The notes under the pieces were generated by a model. It was not told the origin of the DNA. It was given only the letters and a program-made list of their open reading frames with translations, and did not search any database. From positions 6,855,396 through 6,919,395 of the forward strand of contig JABAKD010000014.1 in assembly GCA_012845835.1 (NCBI GenBank): a stretch of 64,000 nt of DNA, in the 5' to 3' direction. Position 1 is the first letter of the stretch; each line of letters opens with the position of its first letter. A program made the position numbers and the translations under genes. This DNA is from Undaria pinnatifida (lineage: Eukaryota; Sar; Phaeophyceae; Laminariales; Alariaceae). Below, in pieces: positions 47,090 through 59,095 of this stretch.

Positions 47090-49111
47090 AATGGAAGAAA
47101 CAAAAAAGGGAAAATGGAAAAAAAGAGGGCAAAGGAACAGAGGCGGGGGGGAAGAAGAGCTACGCAGGAAAGAATAAAAGCGAAAAGCACGAATAAAAAA
47201 TACGGTCAGTGTTGTGATGTGTGCTCTATGCTATCAATACCACTACTTGTATTAATAGGATAATATATTATTACGTGCTGATTGTTGCTGTTCTGTTGCA
47301 CGTAGAACTACCGTAAATGATGAGGTATACCACACCCCCGGTGATAATGTTTGGTGCATCCGAAAACTTCCTCCCCTGGTTTATTTTAATCCGGGGCAGG
47401 ATATATAACATACCCCGGTGATAAAGTGGGTGATTGTTTTGGGATTTGATAAAGCGTACCATCATCACCGGTGTGGTTTTCTGTATGCATGCATTCATTG
47501 CACGTATGAAAGATACCGTGGTACTGGAGGTACCTTTGCCGGTCTCAACCCCAAACCATGCCAGGTGGACAGGTGGATGATGCCTTCACCGACCTCCACC
47601 CACAAAAGTAATACGCAGGTACCAGATAAAACACCGAACACATTTAACTTTGTAGACGGCGTTGGGCTGTTTTCTGTGCTCTTGTGCTTTTGTTTTACAA
47701 ATCTCGAGAGGGCGTAGCTCGAGAGGGCGTTCAACCAGCCCAAATGTAGCCCTTGTTGTTGTTGTTGTTCTCACATTAACTCGCATAATCAAGTCACTGC
47801 TCGCGCCTGGAAAAACCGACTTACACCGCTTGCGACCCAAGAAAGACTACCACGTATATATTGCACGTAGTACCTATCACTACGCAAACGCACGACAGAC
47901 GCAAGTCAATTGGAAAAAATGAAACAAAGAAGAGATAAAGAAAGCGAGAAACGAAAAAGGAAAGGGAAGAAAAGAAAAGAAAAGAAAAACAACACTAGCC
48001 CACGCTAAGGGTCGGTCCTAACGATACGTACAGCGCTTCAGTTTTTGATGGAATTTCGGCGTTTTACCGAAATCTGCGAAAGGTAAATCTTCACGAGTAC
48101 GAACCTCAATTGGTTCGCAAAACAATCGTCCACCCGGCACAGAACTGTCACCATAGCAGCAACGCTCGCGGAAGACACCCGCGTGGTTGTCCCAGTGAGT
48201 TGGCCTTACTCGTAGGCACGTGTCGGTGCCTTGGGGAGTGAAATCCATCCCCAACTCTTCGCACTACCACGCCGACGAGATAAAAGTTTCAGTTATTGCC
48301 GTCAGCGAGCTCGTTCGGTTGGCCGCCTCGGTGCGATCACTTTGTCAAGTCGACGACGCGAGCTCAGAAGCTCACTGCGCCTTCTGCAATCAGCCATGAC
48401 CTGCCAATGACCTTGGGAACGACCCTGCTGAGTCTCGTGCGCTCGCGAGTGGTGGCACAACCCGAGCGGTGTCGCTGCCCAATCCTCTACGCCCTTGTAC
48501 CTAAATTGTAGTTTTTTCCCTTGAAAGAACTGAAAAACTTAAACGCCAGTTTTGGCGGGGGATGAAAAATGTAGGTTTTTCCCGAAATTATTTCGTGAAA
48601 ATCCGAAGCTTTCGGTAAAAAACGAAATGATGGCTTCGTTAGAAACGACCCTAAGGCTCTGACTCGAGGGCAACTTCGCGGCGCGTTTTGGAAAATCCGC
48701 GAAAAATGTGCGGACCACCTCAAAACTCGAACTACTCCTGTACATCTGGTGCTTTATCTCGTATAGTATGTGGGTGGAGAACATGCTGTACATGCTACAC
48801 AGAGCTCGTTCCATGCACGACCCGACCCGACCCGCGAAAAGCCCTGATTGTCTAAAAACAGCACGAGTGTCGTACAGGTACTTGCGTTGCAGTTCGGACG
48901 CATCCCCTATCCCCTGCTACCCATCGCAAACATTGTGGCACTCCGAACCAAGCCCTCAATGTGTTCGTGCATCGCTCGCATTCCAGTCCCCCTTCCCCTC
49001 TCCCTTCCCATCCACCCTTCTCCCCCCACGCCTTTCCTCTGCCGCTCCCCGCTCCCGCCCCGCCCCCTCCCACACGAAACCTCGTCGCTGAAGCCCTTCT
49101 ACTGCGCTAAG
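47090..49111. other. Unit C stretch with no confident gene
   Basis: Counterpart of 22873-24891, including the dispersed repeat at 47750-47920. Nothing further is supported. Confidence 0.5.
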
Positions 49112-49311
49112 GGAACCTCGGCGTGTTCGGGGCCTGGCGAAACGCCATTGAGTTCAACTCTATCCCTTCCATAAGCGACAACGTTCCTGGGGTCTACGCG
49201 AAGATGAAGCTAAGGGTGCAGCTCGTCGCTCCGGTGCCCGAGGTGCGCGAACCGTATTCGCTCGTGATCTGTGCATTTTTTTTGCGGTGGGCGCTGTATT
49301 ACCTTTTTTAG
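49112..49311 (+). pseudogene. Frameshifted counterpart of the 24892-25157 exon
   Basis: The frame NLGVFGAWRN...EPYSLVIC is kept, but the homopolymer region reads GCA plus 8 T where unit B has GC plus 10 T. A net loss of one base leads to an early stop at 49311. Either copy could carry the sequencing error. Confidence 0.3.
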
Positions 49312-49603
49312 TGTTGTTTTATATATTTGACAGAAAGCACACGGACGCCGTGCAGCAACACGATAGTCTAGGTTAAATATGTGAATCAAGCGGATTTCGT
49401 GCAACAGCAGCAGTAGTACAAGCATCATGATAAGTAGTAGAGGCAGCAGTAGCGGCAGTAAAGTAGACCCTTGAAATGGCAAAAGCTCGAATTTCAAAGT
49501 CCAGCGGTGTGTTCTCCATGCAAGAACCGGTGTCAATAGTTGTTCTTTGATATGTGTTCGATGGTACGGTCTCCTGAAAACAATATAGATATAAGCTGAC
49601 ATC

Positions 49604-49790
49604 AGGGACGTCTATAACCTGGTCCCGGTGATAACCCGTGTACCGGTTGTATCCCGAATATTATAACGGATGCCGTTTGTAACAGGGTTATAGTCGATAT
49701 CGGTCATAAGCGGTTATTATAACCGATGCCGGTTATTATAACCGACGCCGGTTATAACCGGGCTATGGCCGGTACCGAGCTCGTCGGCTA
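49604..49790. repeat. Palindromic minisatellite GGTTATTATAACCG (unit C)
   Basis: Counterpart of 25384-25570, almost unchanged. Confidence 0.7.
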
Positions 49791-51399
49791 GGGCACTCGG
49801 GCGACGGTAGTAATGTTTTCGCCTCTCTTATCCTCTGAATAAAAACGCCTCCGCATTCAACGGAACCCCTACGTTTTTACCATCACCGGTACCGAACTCG
49901 TCGGCTAGGGTATCGGGGCAACTTTGGTTACTTTTCGTCTCCCCTGTCCCCTAAATTCAAACGCCTGCGTATTCAATGGAACCCCTACATTTTGTTCAGC
50001 AGCAAAGCAGCAGAGCTCGTTATTTGACATCAACTTATTGGCGGACATAACCGCTAGATGCCGGAGAACGCTGATTTCGGGTTAAAACCCGTAAGTGCCG
50101 ACCTCAGCACCAGTTTTCAGACACCCCTGGCTAGCATTTCACCTCTTCATTGCACTAATAGCAATCGGTGGTTCTACTTCTCTGTCTCGTCGTATGTCCT
50201 TATCGCGGCGCCCTTCTTTTCGCTCGCACCGCATTCAACAGGAGGGTGTGGACGTGGAGGCGATGAAGAGATTTTTCCCGTAAGGCCAGCTGTTGCCCGT
50301 GGAGTTCCAAGCGGGAGGCATGAGGGCGTTCAGTGGCATCGAATTACCCGAGATGGGAGGTAACGCACTTGGCTAAAGTAATAAAGGTATTCAGCCAAGT
50401 CGAGACGGGGGGTCCCTCTGTTTGTTGCCCCTGTAGCTTCGAAAGTCGCATGCGCTCGAAAGAACAGTTGCCCGCTCTTGCAGCTTCGTGTTTGTTGAAA
50501 AGTAGATGAAAGCGATGGAATTAGTACAGTAGGATTGGGCAGTATAGACCAATGAACCGACTTCTCCTACGAGTACACAATGAGAGTTGACTCTGGCTTT
50601 GTACTGGTCACTCACTCACACGCGGGATGCTGGGGTGTTGCGTCTCTGTGATTATCAATAGTTGTATCCTGTCCGTTGGTTGCCTTCTGACTTAAGTGGG
50701 GATGGAACCGTTCATTCAGGTAGGCGATACGCCTGCCAGGCAAAACGGGGACAAGAGTGCTATGATAAATCAAAACGCCGCTACGGGGGAGGGGGGATAC
50801 CATAGCATTTTTAGCCAGTGAACCATAGGGGCAACCTTTTCTTGGTCTGCAGCACCTTCTGTGTAATGGCTGTCACATCGCTCAATCGCCAAACCTTAAT
50901 TAACCCGTGTACGACCCAAAAATAAATATCCCACGACAATTCCAAGTATTTTGTACTCCATTTTTTTGTCGCAGTTTTTCAGGGTTATTAGCCTGCTCAC
51001 TGAGCCATTGCGTTCCCTTTTTCCTTCATTTTTTGTTTTTTTCTTTGCTTCTCATGTAGGGCTGTTTTCGGTTGCGCTTTGTTTCCCCGGTAGATTGGTT
51101 TCTGTGGACGATTTTGTTGGTTAGTGTTCCGCCTCTTCGTGTTGCGCTTTGTAGGCGTTCGATTTGTGGCGGCTGCTTTCATCGCACGATCCATCCATCC
51201 TTCCTTCCTTCCTTCGTTCCTTCCTTCCTTCCTTCCTTCCTCCCTCCCGCCGTTGATAGAGGCTTTCCGCTTTTTCTCCGTCGATTCATCGAAGCAAACA
51301 AGCTGAAAAATTATGTGCTGCTGCATCTGTGGTGTTTCACAAGCCATAAGCAGCCGCAGTACGCACTGGCCCGATGTTTTACCGCCCCCGGTCTCCACT
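49791..51399. other. Unit C stretch with no confident gene
   Basis: Counterpart of 25571-27169, with the CCTT microsatellite at about 51190-51240. No coding evidence is seen. Confidence 0.45.
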
Positions 51400-51670
51400 C
51401 CCTTGCTTTCCCCTCATCCCCTTGACTCCCCTGCTCCCACCCCCCTTTGACCCCAACCCTCCCCCACCCCTTAGAGTCATCCCTCTACCGCCCTCTTATA
51501 TCCCTCCCTCCACCCCCTCTTGCATCCCCACTCACCCACCCACCCCATGCAGTTCCCTTCCGCCCACCCTTACACCCCTCCCCCCTTCCCCCCTTGCACC
51601 CCTTCCCCCCTTACCTCCCCTTCACCCCTCTCTTTTCACCTCTTTCTCCCCCCCGCCGCCCCGTACCCCC
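51400..51670. repeat. Pyrimidine-rich low-complexity tract, unit C
   Basis: Counterpart of 27170-27440 with length variation in the CCACCC and CCCC parts. Confidence 0.85.
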
Positions 51671-53388
51671 CCCCCGCTTGAAAAGCGGCTATGGTATACC
51701 ATACTTCGAAGTATAGCCTTAAGACTACGGCTATGCATGAAATGAGTACCCCCCCCTCCCTCTTCCCGTACCCCCCTCCCCCCCCTACCCATTGATGGCG
51801 CTTGCAGATGTAGGAGACGACATGATAATCGCGATTAGCTGCGTCACGGGTGGGCTACTGACCCTAACCCGGACCAAAGGAGCAGCAACATCGGTTGCCA
51901 CGTGATACATGGCCTTCTGTTAATACTGACTATTGTGATTTTACCTGGTATGCTAAACGAGGGGGGGGGGGGGGGGGTAGAAGGAGAGAGAGAGAAAGCG
52001 AGAGGAGGGGGAGGGGGGAGAGGGAGAAAGACGGAGATGTAGGAAGGGAGGAGGCCCGTGCTATGCTAGAGGTACAGTACGTCTTGTTTCATGGCTGATG
52101 GGGTTCCTGAATTAGACGAGCAAACTAGCCAACATCGCTGTAATACCATTCGTGTTGTGCAACCTAGTTGGGTGTCGTTGTGTGTATAGGTATGTTGTAG
52201 TATCATGCGGTAACGCCTCTTCATCGGGTTAGGGATGCCATTTTCATTTTTTTCCCGAGTCAGGTTCTGGTGAGGTATGTAGCTCCTCTGCTGTATTGTA
52301 TGTATCTGTGGTGACGCCTCTCATAAAGGGTAGGTGCACCTCTGTCGTTTCATTCCTCAGAGAGGGACAGAGAGGGACAGAGGCGGACAGAGACGGACAG
52401 GGCAGGAGGGAAGGGGAGGGGAGGGAGAAATATGGGAAAGGAGAAGGAGAGCAAGGGTGAAAGAAAGGCCAATGTAAAGACTCCTTTTATTGCCACTCGG
52501 TGTGGTTTTTCTTACCTACTACTGATGTTTCCAAGTATATTCTACAGCGGTATCTCGTGGACACAGGCGATTTGGTGCCGACATGAGGTGGGACGACAAG
52601 GGGCTGTGTGATGGTGTCCGATGTTGCCAGGAAGGTGTCAAACGAGCAAAAAAACACAAGTGTGGTATACCTGTCCTGTTTCTCCTCCTCGGTCCCCATG
52701 GCTTGGCTTTTATCGAGCGTATCGCATGCGATGACAATTGAACTAACGAGCAGTGGGTATACCGAACTCTCACGTGCGATGAACGGTTCATTGCGAAGGC
52801 AACACAAGCACGCTGCTCCATACTCGATATATTTACAGTCCCACTCGTACATACTACAAAAACTGACGGGGGCCACATTTGTTTTTTACAACGTTGAGCT
52901 TCCGTGCTTTTCGGTTTCAGAATATGCACCGCCACACCAAGGTACCATTGGATTGTATTGTTTGTTGCGCTGTGCCAACGAAATATTTGGCATGGACGCG
53001 TTTTTGAGCGAGTTATATTGAAGAGAGCAAATCGCGCGAGAGGTCTATACACCATTCAAATAAAGTGAAAACGATGGCACCCCCCTTTTTTTCGTCCTTT
53101 TTTTTTGCCGTTTTTCGTCTTTATTATCTCACCTTCACTTTTCAATTTGTGGACAAGGTGTGGCCCCCGGTACACGGCTTCATTATTTTATCGCGCAGAG
53201 GCTTCAGCATTCCCACGCCGTAGCCTGAGTGCACTGTTCGTTTTACGTCCGTGACATCGTTTGGTGAAAAGAAAATGGCTTGTTGTCAAGACTGATGAAG
53301 ACGACACACATACATGCCAATCAAATAGCGCAGGGTATACACAGCGATCAAGCAGGCGAGAAGAAGTGCCCTTTTCTCGACGGCCTCG

Positions 53389-53391
53389 AGC

Positions 53392-53452
<61 letters not shown>

Positions 53453-53455
53453 TTA
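53389..53455. repeat. AGT/ACT trinucleotide microsatellite (unit C/D)
   Basis: Same locus as 7683-7749, but with a different internal structure (GTGGTAGAAGTAG interruption). Confidence 0.9.
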
Positions 53456-54190
53456 ATAGCAATATAGCAACATAGTCATAGTAGTATTAGTAGTAGAGTA
53501 TGCGACACGTGCTACGACGGTTATAGTGCAACAATTTCTTTCTGAAGAGGCTGCTCAGGACTGACTTGATATACTACTCTTTACCTCACACAAAGAAAAA
53601 ATATTTGGAATTATTTAAGCTGAAAATGGAGCCCGATGACGAAAGCCCATGGCCTAGGCGTAAAAATTATTCACAGAGTAAGAAACAAGATTGGCCCTCC
53701 ACCGAATTTGAAATATGGAATCCCGTCATTCAGAAAAGAAAAAAATGCCAAAATTGGCCACCTCCATCCTCGTCATGCTTAGCTCATGGATGCTGAAGAT
53801 GATGCCGGCCCTGCGTTGAGTGTGGGATGCACCACCAATTAATCGACACGTACGACAACAACAGCGAGTGATAGTGTGAATTCGTGTTGGTTTTTTGGTC
53901 CAAAAGCGCGAGCGCGAAAACGTCTATAAACCCCTAAGTTCTAACCCGCGCCTCGATACTAGTGGGTAGCACTTTTCGGCCTACAGTCTAAACATTTTCC
54001 AAATGGCGGGGAACCTTGACTCAAAATCGTCGGAAACAAGCTGGTTGTGCTTTGTATTGGACGCATGGTACGGCAGAGGTATCAGTTTTCGTCTGAAATG
54101 AATGGTTTCTCAATGACGGGGCTCCTTATTAACACAAAATCGTCGGAAATAGGCCTTTTTTCTCATTACTCTCGTTAGTGTACCTTGGCC

Positions 54191-54403
54191 ATGGGACTTC
54201 TTCATCCGGTAGCAGTGTTATTTTGCTCCAAATCAGTTTGTGGGGGAGGTTTTAAGCTAGCTCCCAAATTGAGGAATCTCAGAAGAAAAGTGGTGCACCT
54301 TTATCGTAGCACGTGCGCGTCATTGCAAGCCCACGGGGTTGTTGGTCAGATTGCACTTTCAGTTTTTGCTCACGGTTTCTTCTTCGAGTGTTATCAATAT
54401 TAG
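54191..54403 (+). CDS. Small ORF of 70 codons, unit C/D (unrecognised)
   Basis: Diverged counterpart of 8438-8644. The frame stays open with one silent change, one Tyr-to-Cys change and a different last few codons (ECYQY). It lies about 70 bases left of the 8-kb deletion joint. Confidence 0.25.
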   Translation: MGLLHPVAVLFCSKSVCGGGFKLAPKLRNLRRKVVHLYRSTCASLQAHGVVGQIALSVFAHGFFFECYQY

Positions 54404-54847
54404 TAGACTAGTCACACATTAAATAAGATATAAGTAAGAAAAATGTTGTTTTATCAATATTTTCATGTTCGTGTTAGAGTACCCAGTGCGGGGGAAAACA
54501 TTTTTTTTGGGCCATTTTCCCACTTGATTTAGACTACCCCCCTTGTCTAGGAAAAAATGGGTCGTCACTTTTCACTTGATTCTAAAGTACCTCCTCCGTC
54601 TAAAATATACGTATCTGCGGAGTATCAACTTGTTTTTTGTGGACAGCACTCTGATTTTTTCACGCAATATTCCAAGTAAGTGCAATATTCACATTCGAAA
54701 AATCTATTTTACGTATGTACAGCTAGGCACAACAACACTAATTCAAAATATTCAAACTCCAGAGCCAAACATATTAAAACACACGCCGCGCATACACCAC
54801 CACACTAGTCTACAGCCAGAAGCCCCCCACCGGCATCAACCACTCAC

Positions 54848-56608
54848 CCGCTCGGAACGATGGCTTGTCGATCACCAACCCTGCACAGCTGTCACGCATG
54901 CCAAAGACCATGTCCATGCCGGTACCACCACCACCACCATCCTCCGTCACAGCGCCCGAATTGCAGGGAACCTTAAAGGACACCTCCTCCGCGACGACGC
55001 TGCAGCTGTTCACCTGTGAGACCGGGGGTGGACGCGACGAAGGGGAAAAACTGCAGATAATTTGAAAAGACGCCCCTCCCCCGTCCGCGGCGACGCTGCA
55101 GCTATTCACGGGTGAGGTCGGGGATGAACGCGATAAGGGCAAAGAACTGTAGGGAACTTCGAACACCACCTCCCCCACCTTGGCGGAGGCGCTGCAGCTG
55201 CTCACTGGCGACGTCGTGGGTGCACGTGCTGAAGTCGATGCAGTGTCTTGCTGATACACCGCCGCTGATGCTGACGCCGACGCTGGCGGCATGGATGCTG
55301 GTGCTGACGGTGTGGACGATGATGCTGACGGCGATGGCGTGCTGTCAAGGTCCACGACGTCACAAGCACTCGGTGTTGGCGGCGTACTGCCAAGGTCCTC
55401 CACGGTCTTAGCACTCCACGGCACCCTAGCCAGCTCTTCGCACAGGTGCTCAATGACGAGGTCGAGCGAGATGCACTCATCATCGAAGTCCTCGAGGTAC
55501 TCCTTGCGGATCTTGGCGAGCTTACCGATGGAGGGGGCAGCCGCAGTCCGCATAATGCCTCCATCCTCGAAAGGATCGCCGCCCGCCAGATAGGACTCAA
55601 TCACCACGCCGCAAATTGCTTTGGCCCCCCACTTGAACACCTTGAGGCCTATCTCACGCTTGTTTGGCGGGCAGAGGCCTACAGCGGTCGGGAGGTGGGT
55701 GAGGCATTCGGTCGGGGTAAGCTCCGGTGGAGGCCCGGCCGGCTCGAGTTCGATCGTAGCGGAGGAGAGGTCGACGAGCTCGAAGGATACTGCGCTGGCG
55801 TCTTTTGGCGCTTCAAAATCTCTCGCGTCGTCGGTTACATAGTAGCACTCGACTTCGTCAACGTCGCTCGAGGAATCGAACTCGTTCGAGTAGTCGTCGT
55901 AGTCGGATTCGTAAACGTCGCTCGAGCCATCGAAGCCGTTTGAGTTGTCGTAGAAGTCGGATTCGTAAACGTCGCTAGAGCCATCGAAGTCGCTGTCATC
56001 ATCATTTCGAGAAAATTCGTAGATACCATCATCATTATCACCGTCAAGCACTTCATCATCGCCATCGTAGGAGTCGTAGGAGATGTCGGAAGCGCACTCA
56101 TCAAGATCATCATCGCCATCGTCGAAACAAGAGTCGGCGGAGATGTCAGGAGCCCCACCCTCCCAACCCTCACCATGATCGCAAGAAGACCCAGCGGAGG
56201 TTTCAGAAGCACCACCATCACCAAGATCATCCATGCAAAACGAGTCGCCAGAGATATCGGACGCACGCTCGTCCCAACTACTGCCATCATCGAAGGAGGC
56301 GTGGTCGGGCTCGAGATCATCATGGCCGTTGGACTCGTAGTCATCGTCGCTGATGGTATACTCATGGTTGATGGAGTCGTCGGTGATGGTGCTCTCGTGG
56401 TCGTCGTTGTCGCTCGAGGTGTCGGATGCGTCCGTGTAGCGTACATCCTCAGCTTCGACAGTGTAGCACTCGTCGTCGCTGACGATGCTCTCGGCATGGT
56501 AGCCATCGCTGATGGTGCACTCGTTGTCGCCGTCAACACCGATGATGTTCTCGTCATGAGAGTCGTTGCTGATCGTGCTCTCGTCGTCCGAGTCGTCGTT
56601 GGAGATGT
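54848..56608 (-). pseudogene. Copy D: open, diverged exon 3 without the other exons
   Basis: The minus strand is open from the array edge at 56608 to the exon 3 donor (exon ends 54848, then GTGAGT). The acidic region, the 18-residue repeats and the core (KVFKWGAKAICGVVIESYLA...) are all present, with more substitutions than between copies B and C. The Pro/Ser region is longer: a unit of about 30-37 residues (SCS-A...VxFEVP...SP) occurs three times instead of once. The TGA that follows the donor in copies B and C reads TGG here, which fits intron sequence. Exons 1, 2, 4 and 5 and the promoter are absent, so it is a remnant unless joined to new flanking exons. Confidence 0.65.
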
Positions 56609-56704
56609 CGGTATCTCTGTCTCTCTTCTACAGTGAGTACTATTAGCAGTGTTTCTCGTATCATATAATATTATAGGCCGGCTATTCGTGGTATCAAAGC
56701 CTGC

Positions 56705-57382
56705 ATGGGGCATGTCGTCTGCACGTTCCCCTTTACGAACGGCGTGTCTCTCAGAACAACCATTACTGTGTTAGACGCTGTTGTTCTCGTTTGTTTCGTG
56801 ACACAACTCATTTATTTTTTTGTTGATTCTTGCTATGTCAAGAGCGCATATAGCTGGGGAGCAGTACCCAACGGCGAGGACGGTAGAAGCAATAAGATTG
56901 AAGACAGATTTCTGTATATCCGAGGATCTAAGGTGAGGCTCGGACATACTTCAGAGAATGTTTGACTGAGACTACTGGCTGCTGTTTGGTCTGAAGTTTT
57001 CCGACTACGGCTCGCCATCACCATCATGATGAGCAGCAGCAGCAGCAGCAGCACACCTCACAACCTTGATTGGTACTGACCAGTACATACCATGCGTGCA
57101 TATACTATGCACCTGGGAGTCGGGTCCCGCTGGGCCTTTAGCAAAGTCTTTGCGTGTCAAGTGCTTCACACAAATGTTAACAATAACCAGAGTCGATACC
57201 ACGTATACGACGAGGAGACAGCTGCTTGCCACGTTGTCTCATCTTCGAGCCGATCGTCGATTACTTTCATTGAGCGCCGATTGCTTGTTCTTCGTCGGGG
57301 GCATTACCCGACGTGGCACTCATGCGCGCGATGGGTACGTACTGCTGCCAGCAGCCAGAGCAGAGAGGTATGCGAATCATGA
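56705..57382 (+). CDS. Putative small membrane protein gene outside the array
   Basis: Exon 1 (56705-56932, 76 codons) starts MGHVVCTFPFTNGVSLRTTI, has one long hydrophobic segment (TVLDAVVLVCFVTQLIYFFV), then a polar part, and ends at a good donor (AAG|GTGAGG). A phase-matching segment after AACAATAACCAG (from 57191) encodes SRYHVYDEETAACHVVSSSS and continues to a stop at 57382, or to a second donor AGAG|GTATGC at 57368. A CAG-type repeat near 57030-57049 lies in the proposed 258-base intron. No family is recognised. Exon 1 is the better-supported part. Confidence 0.3.
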
Positions 57383-59095
57383 ACGAACGCACAGTATTGC
57401 CCATACAAACCTAATAGGTGGTGGCTGTGATCCTGATGGTATGACGCCTGGAGGCGTATGCAGCACCCCGTGGCAACGAGAAAGTGAAGGCACCGACTTC
57501 AGAATCAGACAACCGTTCCTCCGAGAGATTCCGTCATACTTCGAAGTGTGAATAGTATAACACGCAAGATAGCACACACTTCCTCGGTCGATTTCCCAAC
57601 TTGATTTTTTTCTCGTCAACGGGGAGGGTGCAGCGGCCGAGCGGTGCGCGTACGCAAAAATATCTCAACGGGATCTTTCCAGAGCCTCCTTCTTCGTCGT
57701 GGGCGCTCTCCTAGGTTACGGACCGGAGTCGCCCTTGGTAAAATTGGCCCGTTGACCCTGGCATTATCCAAGGGGGTCATTGACTTATACCTTCGAAGAG
57801 GAACACATCTGTAAAAACGCGCGGTCGGGGTATCAAGCAGCCTGCAATGATGAGGGGGTACAGGCCGACATGCCGACCGAAGAAATTGATCATGAACGGT
57901 CGAGCATCCGATCCACGAAAAATCTTGCAAAATTCAGTTGACCCACAGGTCCGCGTGTTGTCGTCTTTCGCGTCAAAACATTCTTCCTACCCATAATCGA
58001 CATCCAGCACACCCACATACCGTCCTGCTTTTTCTTTCTCTAGACAGATACGCGCTCTGTAGGCACAGCAGTCATGAACAACGTGAACGAGCAAAGCAAC
58101 GACCTGATCAAAGGGTATCTCCTTCTTTTTGGTATATTCTTTGGACCTCTGATTGTTGTCGTTGTTGTCTCACGTTAACTCACTTGTCAAACATGTAGAG
58201 TCCTTGGTCACACAAAGGTGCTGGAGCCCTAGGAAGATCCGAAAAACCAAATGAAATCAAAATTCGTCCGGGAAATACTACGCTTTTCTGCCTAAAAACG
58301 CACGATACGAAGAAGGCGTACGAGTTAAATGGTCCAATGTGCAAACTGAATTCACTTGGCCGCGGGTATCCACTCAACTATGGTATGATGTTGTTGCTGT
58401 TGTCGTTGTTCTCACATTAACTCAAATAATCAAGTCCGTGGTCACAGGACAGGCTCCAGTCACTGGAGCTGAGGAATACATCAGGGAAAAAACACAAGCC
58501 GAAGGTGGTAGACGCATATATCACAGCTGACGCAATTCATGCCTCCACCAGAAACATATGAAAGTGAAGTCGGGAGTCAGCCTACGATGGTCAATACTGG
58601 TGCATACGTCTCACAACTCGCGCCTGCAAAAACCGACTATACCGCTTGCCATCCAAGAAAGACTACCACGTATATATTGCACGTAGTACCTATCTCTACG
58701 CATACGCACGACAGACACAAGTCAATTGGAAAAACAAAACAAAGAAAAGAACTGAAGCTAAAGGAACGGAATGAAAAAGACAAGAAAGCAAAGAAACGGA
58801 AAAGGACAGGAAAGAAAAGAAAAAACAGGAAAATCAAGAGAAGACAAGACAAGAAGAGGAAGCAAGGAAAGGAAAAGAGACAAAATGTCATACTAGCAGA
58901 CCCTAGGAACTGTCTAAAGACGGCATTGGGCTCATAGAGGGTACATCAAGTGCATCATCAATGGCACTGGGGAGAGAACGCAACATGACGAAGAAGTCAG
59001 GGCGGTCTTACACTATCTTGTGACGGCCATTGGAAGGCCCACAAATTTCAAGACAATGATGGCCAGACCCAGACTTCAGTCTCTTGGGCATGACG
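57383..59095. other. Single-copy flank with dispersed repeats
   Basis: No confident gene is seen. 57965-58045 resembles, on the minus strand, the 3' end of the retrotransposon in unit C (shared TGGGTGTGCTGGATGTCGA). 58150-58185 and 58387-58440 share the TGTTGTTCTCACATTAACTC motif with unit positions 23530-23570, and 58615-58740 matches 23580-23695. The Lys-rich frame at 58740-58937 is purine-tract coding by chance. Confidence 0.5.
58387..58740. repeat. Dispersed repeat related to 23530-23700, split by extra sequence
   Basis: The two halves of the unit-borne block are found at 58395-58445 and 58615-58740, with about 170 unrelated bases between them. The halves are adjacent within the array. 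Confidence 0.6.

Larger units (their letters stand above)
36262..56608. repeat. Tandem segmental duplication, unit C plus truncated unit D
   Basis: The segment follows unit B closely to about 51.7 kb, apart from the insertion 44011-46588. From about 51.9 kb it is more diverged. Near 54.42-54.48 kb it jumps from the equivalent of unit B 30150 to the equivalent of 38230, which removes about 8 kb. It then continues through a diverged exon 3 and stops at 56608, inside the acidic coding region. Beyond that no similarity to the unit is visible, so this is the right edge of the array. Confidence 0.9.

Noticed and set aside
58740-58937. Lys-rich plus-strand frame
   Set aside because: It is produced by an A/G-rich tract following a dispersed repeat. 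The equivalent tract in the array has different frames.
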